DNA from: Hyphomicrobiales bacterium
GTDB taxonomy: Bacteria; Pseudomonadota; Alphaproteobacteria; Rhizobiales; Aestuariivirgaceae
DNA length: 7,269 nucleotides
Direction of reading: 5' to 3'
Assembly: GCA_027067085.1 (NCBI GenBank)
Contig: JAMOMM010000442.1
Location: 1-7,269, forward strand
Part shown: positions 6,088 through 7,269 of the stretch, piece by piece
Layout of the letters: the number at the start of each line of letters is the position of its first letter
Numbering within the stretch: the stretch's first letter is position 1
The notes under the pieces: generated by a model
The model's database searches: none
Told to the model about the DNA's origin: nothing
What the model saw: only the letters and a program-made list of their open reading frames with translations
Made by a program: the position numbers and the translations under genes

Positions 6088-6093
6088 GTGGGC

Positions 6094-6741
6094 ATGAAAT
6101 TAACTGGTAAAGCTTTGAGTTGTGAGCGCGGTGGGCGTCAAGTGTTTGATGGACTTGACTTTTCCGTTGAATCTGGCGGTATGCTTGAACTGCGTGGGCC
6201 TAATGGTGCGGGTAAGACTAGCTTGCTTAGAATGATTGCTGGATTAAATGATCCTGCACAGGGTGAATTTGAGTTGATTGGTGGTCAAGATGATGTGCCT
6301 TTGGCACAGTTTTGTCATTTCATTGCTCATCAAGAGGCTTTTAAACCCGCATTGTCAGTTGCGGAAAATCTACAGTTTTGGGCAGATTTTTTTGGTGCCA
6401 GCGGCGTTGAGAACGAAATTTTGGCAGCGCTTGAGGCGTTTTCTATGGAGCCATTGGCCGATCTATCCTCAGCGTTATTGTCGGCGGGGCAAAAACGGCG
6501 TTTGGCACTTGGTCGTCTTGCGATGATTAAGCGTCCGATTTGGTTGTTGGATGAGCCAACGGTTGGTTTGGACAAAAAATCAGTTGGTCAATTACAAGTG
6601 CTTATGCGTCAACATCTTGATACAGGTGGAATCATTATTGCAACGACTCACATCGATCTGGGTATGGATGATGCAAAGGTTTTTGACTTTGCTACTTTGC
6701 CAGCATTAGATGCAGATGATTTGCTGGAGGATTTGGCATGA
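6094..6741 (+). CDS. ccmA: Heme exporter ATP-binding protein CcmA
   Basis: CcmA is the ATPase of the CcmABCD complex, which releases heme-loaded CcmE for System I cytochrome c maturation at the inner membrane. The chosen product is 215 residues, close to the typical 200-215. ABC motifs are complete: Walker A GPNGAGKTS (35-43), Q-loop glutamine near 80 (HQEAFKP), signature LSAGQKRR (129-136), Walker B with D-loop LLDEPTVGLD (151-160) and H-loop TTH with H186. The frame is open further upstream (TTG at 6046, ATG at 6076 and 6079). The ATG at 6094 gives the family N-terminus MKLTGKALSCERGG, matching the short lead seen in known CcmA. No upstream start has a better ribosome site. It overlaps ccmB by four bases, so translation is probably coupled. 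Confidence 0.95.
   Translation: MKLTGKALSCERGGRQVFDGLDFSVESGGMLELRGPNGAGKTSLLRMIAGLNDPAQGEFELIGGQDDVPLAQFCHFIAHQEAFKPALSVAENLQFWADFFGASGVENEILAALEAFSMEPLADLSSALLSAGQKRRLALGRLAMIKRPIWLLDEPTVGLDKKSVGQLQVLMRQHLDTGGIIIATTHIDLGMDDAKVFDFATLPALDADDLLEDLA
6726..6730 (+). promoter_or_regulatory. Shine-Dalgarno sequence of ccmB
   Basis: GGAGG inside the end of ccmA lies 7 bases before the ccmB ATG, near-ideal spacing. It fixes the ccmB start at the ATGA overlap. Confidence 0.8.
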
Positions 6742-7269
6742 AGTCGTTTATGGCTCTGTTAAAACGAGACCTCGTGTTGGCATGGCGCCAAGGTGGCGGT
6801 GTTGGTACGGCGGTGGGCTTCTTTTTAACTGTCGTGGTGTTGTTTCCTCTTGGCATTGGCCCTGACCAGACACTATTGCAACGCATCGCGCCGGGTGGTT
6901 TGTGGATTGCGTTGTTATTGTCTGTGTTATTGTCAGCTGATCGTATTTACAGCGCTGACTATGAAGATGGCTCGCTTGAAGTTTTGGCGATGGGGGCGAT
7001 GCCGCTTGAGATTGTGGCGGCGGCTAAATCATTGGCCCATTGGCTGACATCAGGTTTGCCATTGGCGATTATGGCACCGTTACTTGGCTTTTTATTAAAC
7101 CTTGATTCGGCGTTGGTGTTTCCATTGATGGGGGCAATGATGCTTGGTTCTATCGGGTTGTCATTTCTTGCCAGCTTGGGGGCCGCTGTAACTGTTGGTT
7201 TACGCCGTGGCGGCTTGCTTGTTTCATTGTTGGTGCTGCCGCTTTATGTGCCAGTGATGATTTTTGGCA
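6738..7269 (+). CDS. ccmB: Heme exporter membrane protein CcmB (partial, runs off right edge)
   Basis: CcmB is the integral membrane subunit paired with the CcmA ATPase in cytochrome c maturation. The window holds 177 of an expected 220 or so residues; the last transmembrane segments and stop lie beyond the edge. It begins with a cytoplasmic lead MKSFMALLKRDLVLAWRQGG, typical of CcmB. Hydrophobic segments follow at about 22-42, 52-68, 97-120, 127-153 and 158-176. The soluble turn between segments two and three has the family-like ADRIYSADYEDGSLE (67-81). The ATG overlaps the ccmA stop (ATGA) and has a strong GGAGG. ccmC and other ccm genes are expected downstream by analogy with known clusters, but none is seen here. 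Confidence 0.95.
   Translation, partial: MKSFMALLKRDLVLAWRQGGGVGTAVGFFLTVVVLFPLGIGPDQTLLQRIAPGGLWIALLLSVLLSADRIYSADYEDGSLEVLAMGAMPLEIVAAAKSLAHWLTSGLPLAIMAPLLGFLLNLDSALVFPLMGAMMLGSIGLSFLASLGAAVTVGLRRGGLLVSLLVLPLYVPVMIFG

Larger units (their letters stand above)
5958..6093. promoter_or_regulatory. Divergent intergenic region driving acnA (minus) and ccmAB (plus)
   Basis: The region holds 136 bases between the two start codons, so both promoters must lie here or within coding sequence. A weak plus-strand candidate for ccmA is TTGTCG (6021-6026), 17 bases, then TATTGG (6044-6049), with four and three matches to consensus. I found no convincing sigma-70 pair for acnA. No recognisable Irr-type or RirA-type element was seen. 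Confidence 0.45.

Noticed and set aside
5958..6093. Iron-responsive site (Irr or RirA box) shared by acnA and ccmA
   Set aside because: I looked for TTTAGAA/TTCTAAA-like and TGA-N9-TCA patterns on both strands and found only TGA-N5-TCA at wrong spacing.
6330..6575. 81-codon minus-strand frame opposite ccmA
   Set aside because: It lies antisense to the complete ABC ATPase motifs of CcmA and has no supporting start signals.

Overview
The window looks like a chromosomal segment from an alphaproteobacterium, most likely of the Hyphomicrobiales (Rhizobiales) type. The main reason is gene order: aconitase acnA divergent from ccmA-ccmB, with a DUF1223 thioredoxin-like gene just downstream of acnA. 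From general knowledge, this arrangement recurs in rhizobia-like genomes. The base composition is moderate rather than the high GC of many rhizobia. I saw no phage, transposon, CRISPR, rRNA or tRNA.

Layout, left to right. Bases 1-66 hold the last codons of an unidentified plus-strand gene. After it come a doubtful 36-codon mini-ORF (70-180) and a YaiI/YqxD-family gene (181-645, GTG start), both plus strand. Four minus-strand genes follow. Read in their own direction from the right they are acnA (5957-3267), a DUF1223 exported thioredoxin-like protein (3163-2378), a small exported protein built from two copies of one motif (2233-1784), and an amidoligase-family enzyme (about 1760-654). The amidoligase converges on yaiI with only 8 bases between the stops. 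To the right of acnA a 136-base divergent region leads into ccmA (6094-6741) and ccmB (6738 to the edge, incomplete), which overlap by 4 bases as ATGA.

Functionally the window joins central metabolism (aconitase, TCA cycle) to cytochrome c maturation (CcmA ATPase and CcmB membrane subunit of the heme-handling ABC complex) and envelope proteins carrying Tat-like signal peptides. The long stem-loop after acnA probably ends its transcript, but it also lies in the leader of the DUF1223 gene. The small exported protein has a plausible promoter of its own, bracketed by an inverted repeat, and it probably shares a transcript with the amidoligase.

The least understood and most interesting part is 654-2306: an amidoligase-fold enzyme behind a secreted, internally duplicated, two-cysteine protein, under a possibly regulated promoter. 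The rest is largely conventional housekeeping sequence. No gap without a gene exceeds 300 bases.
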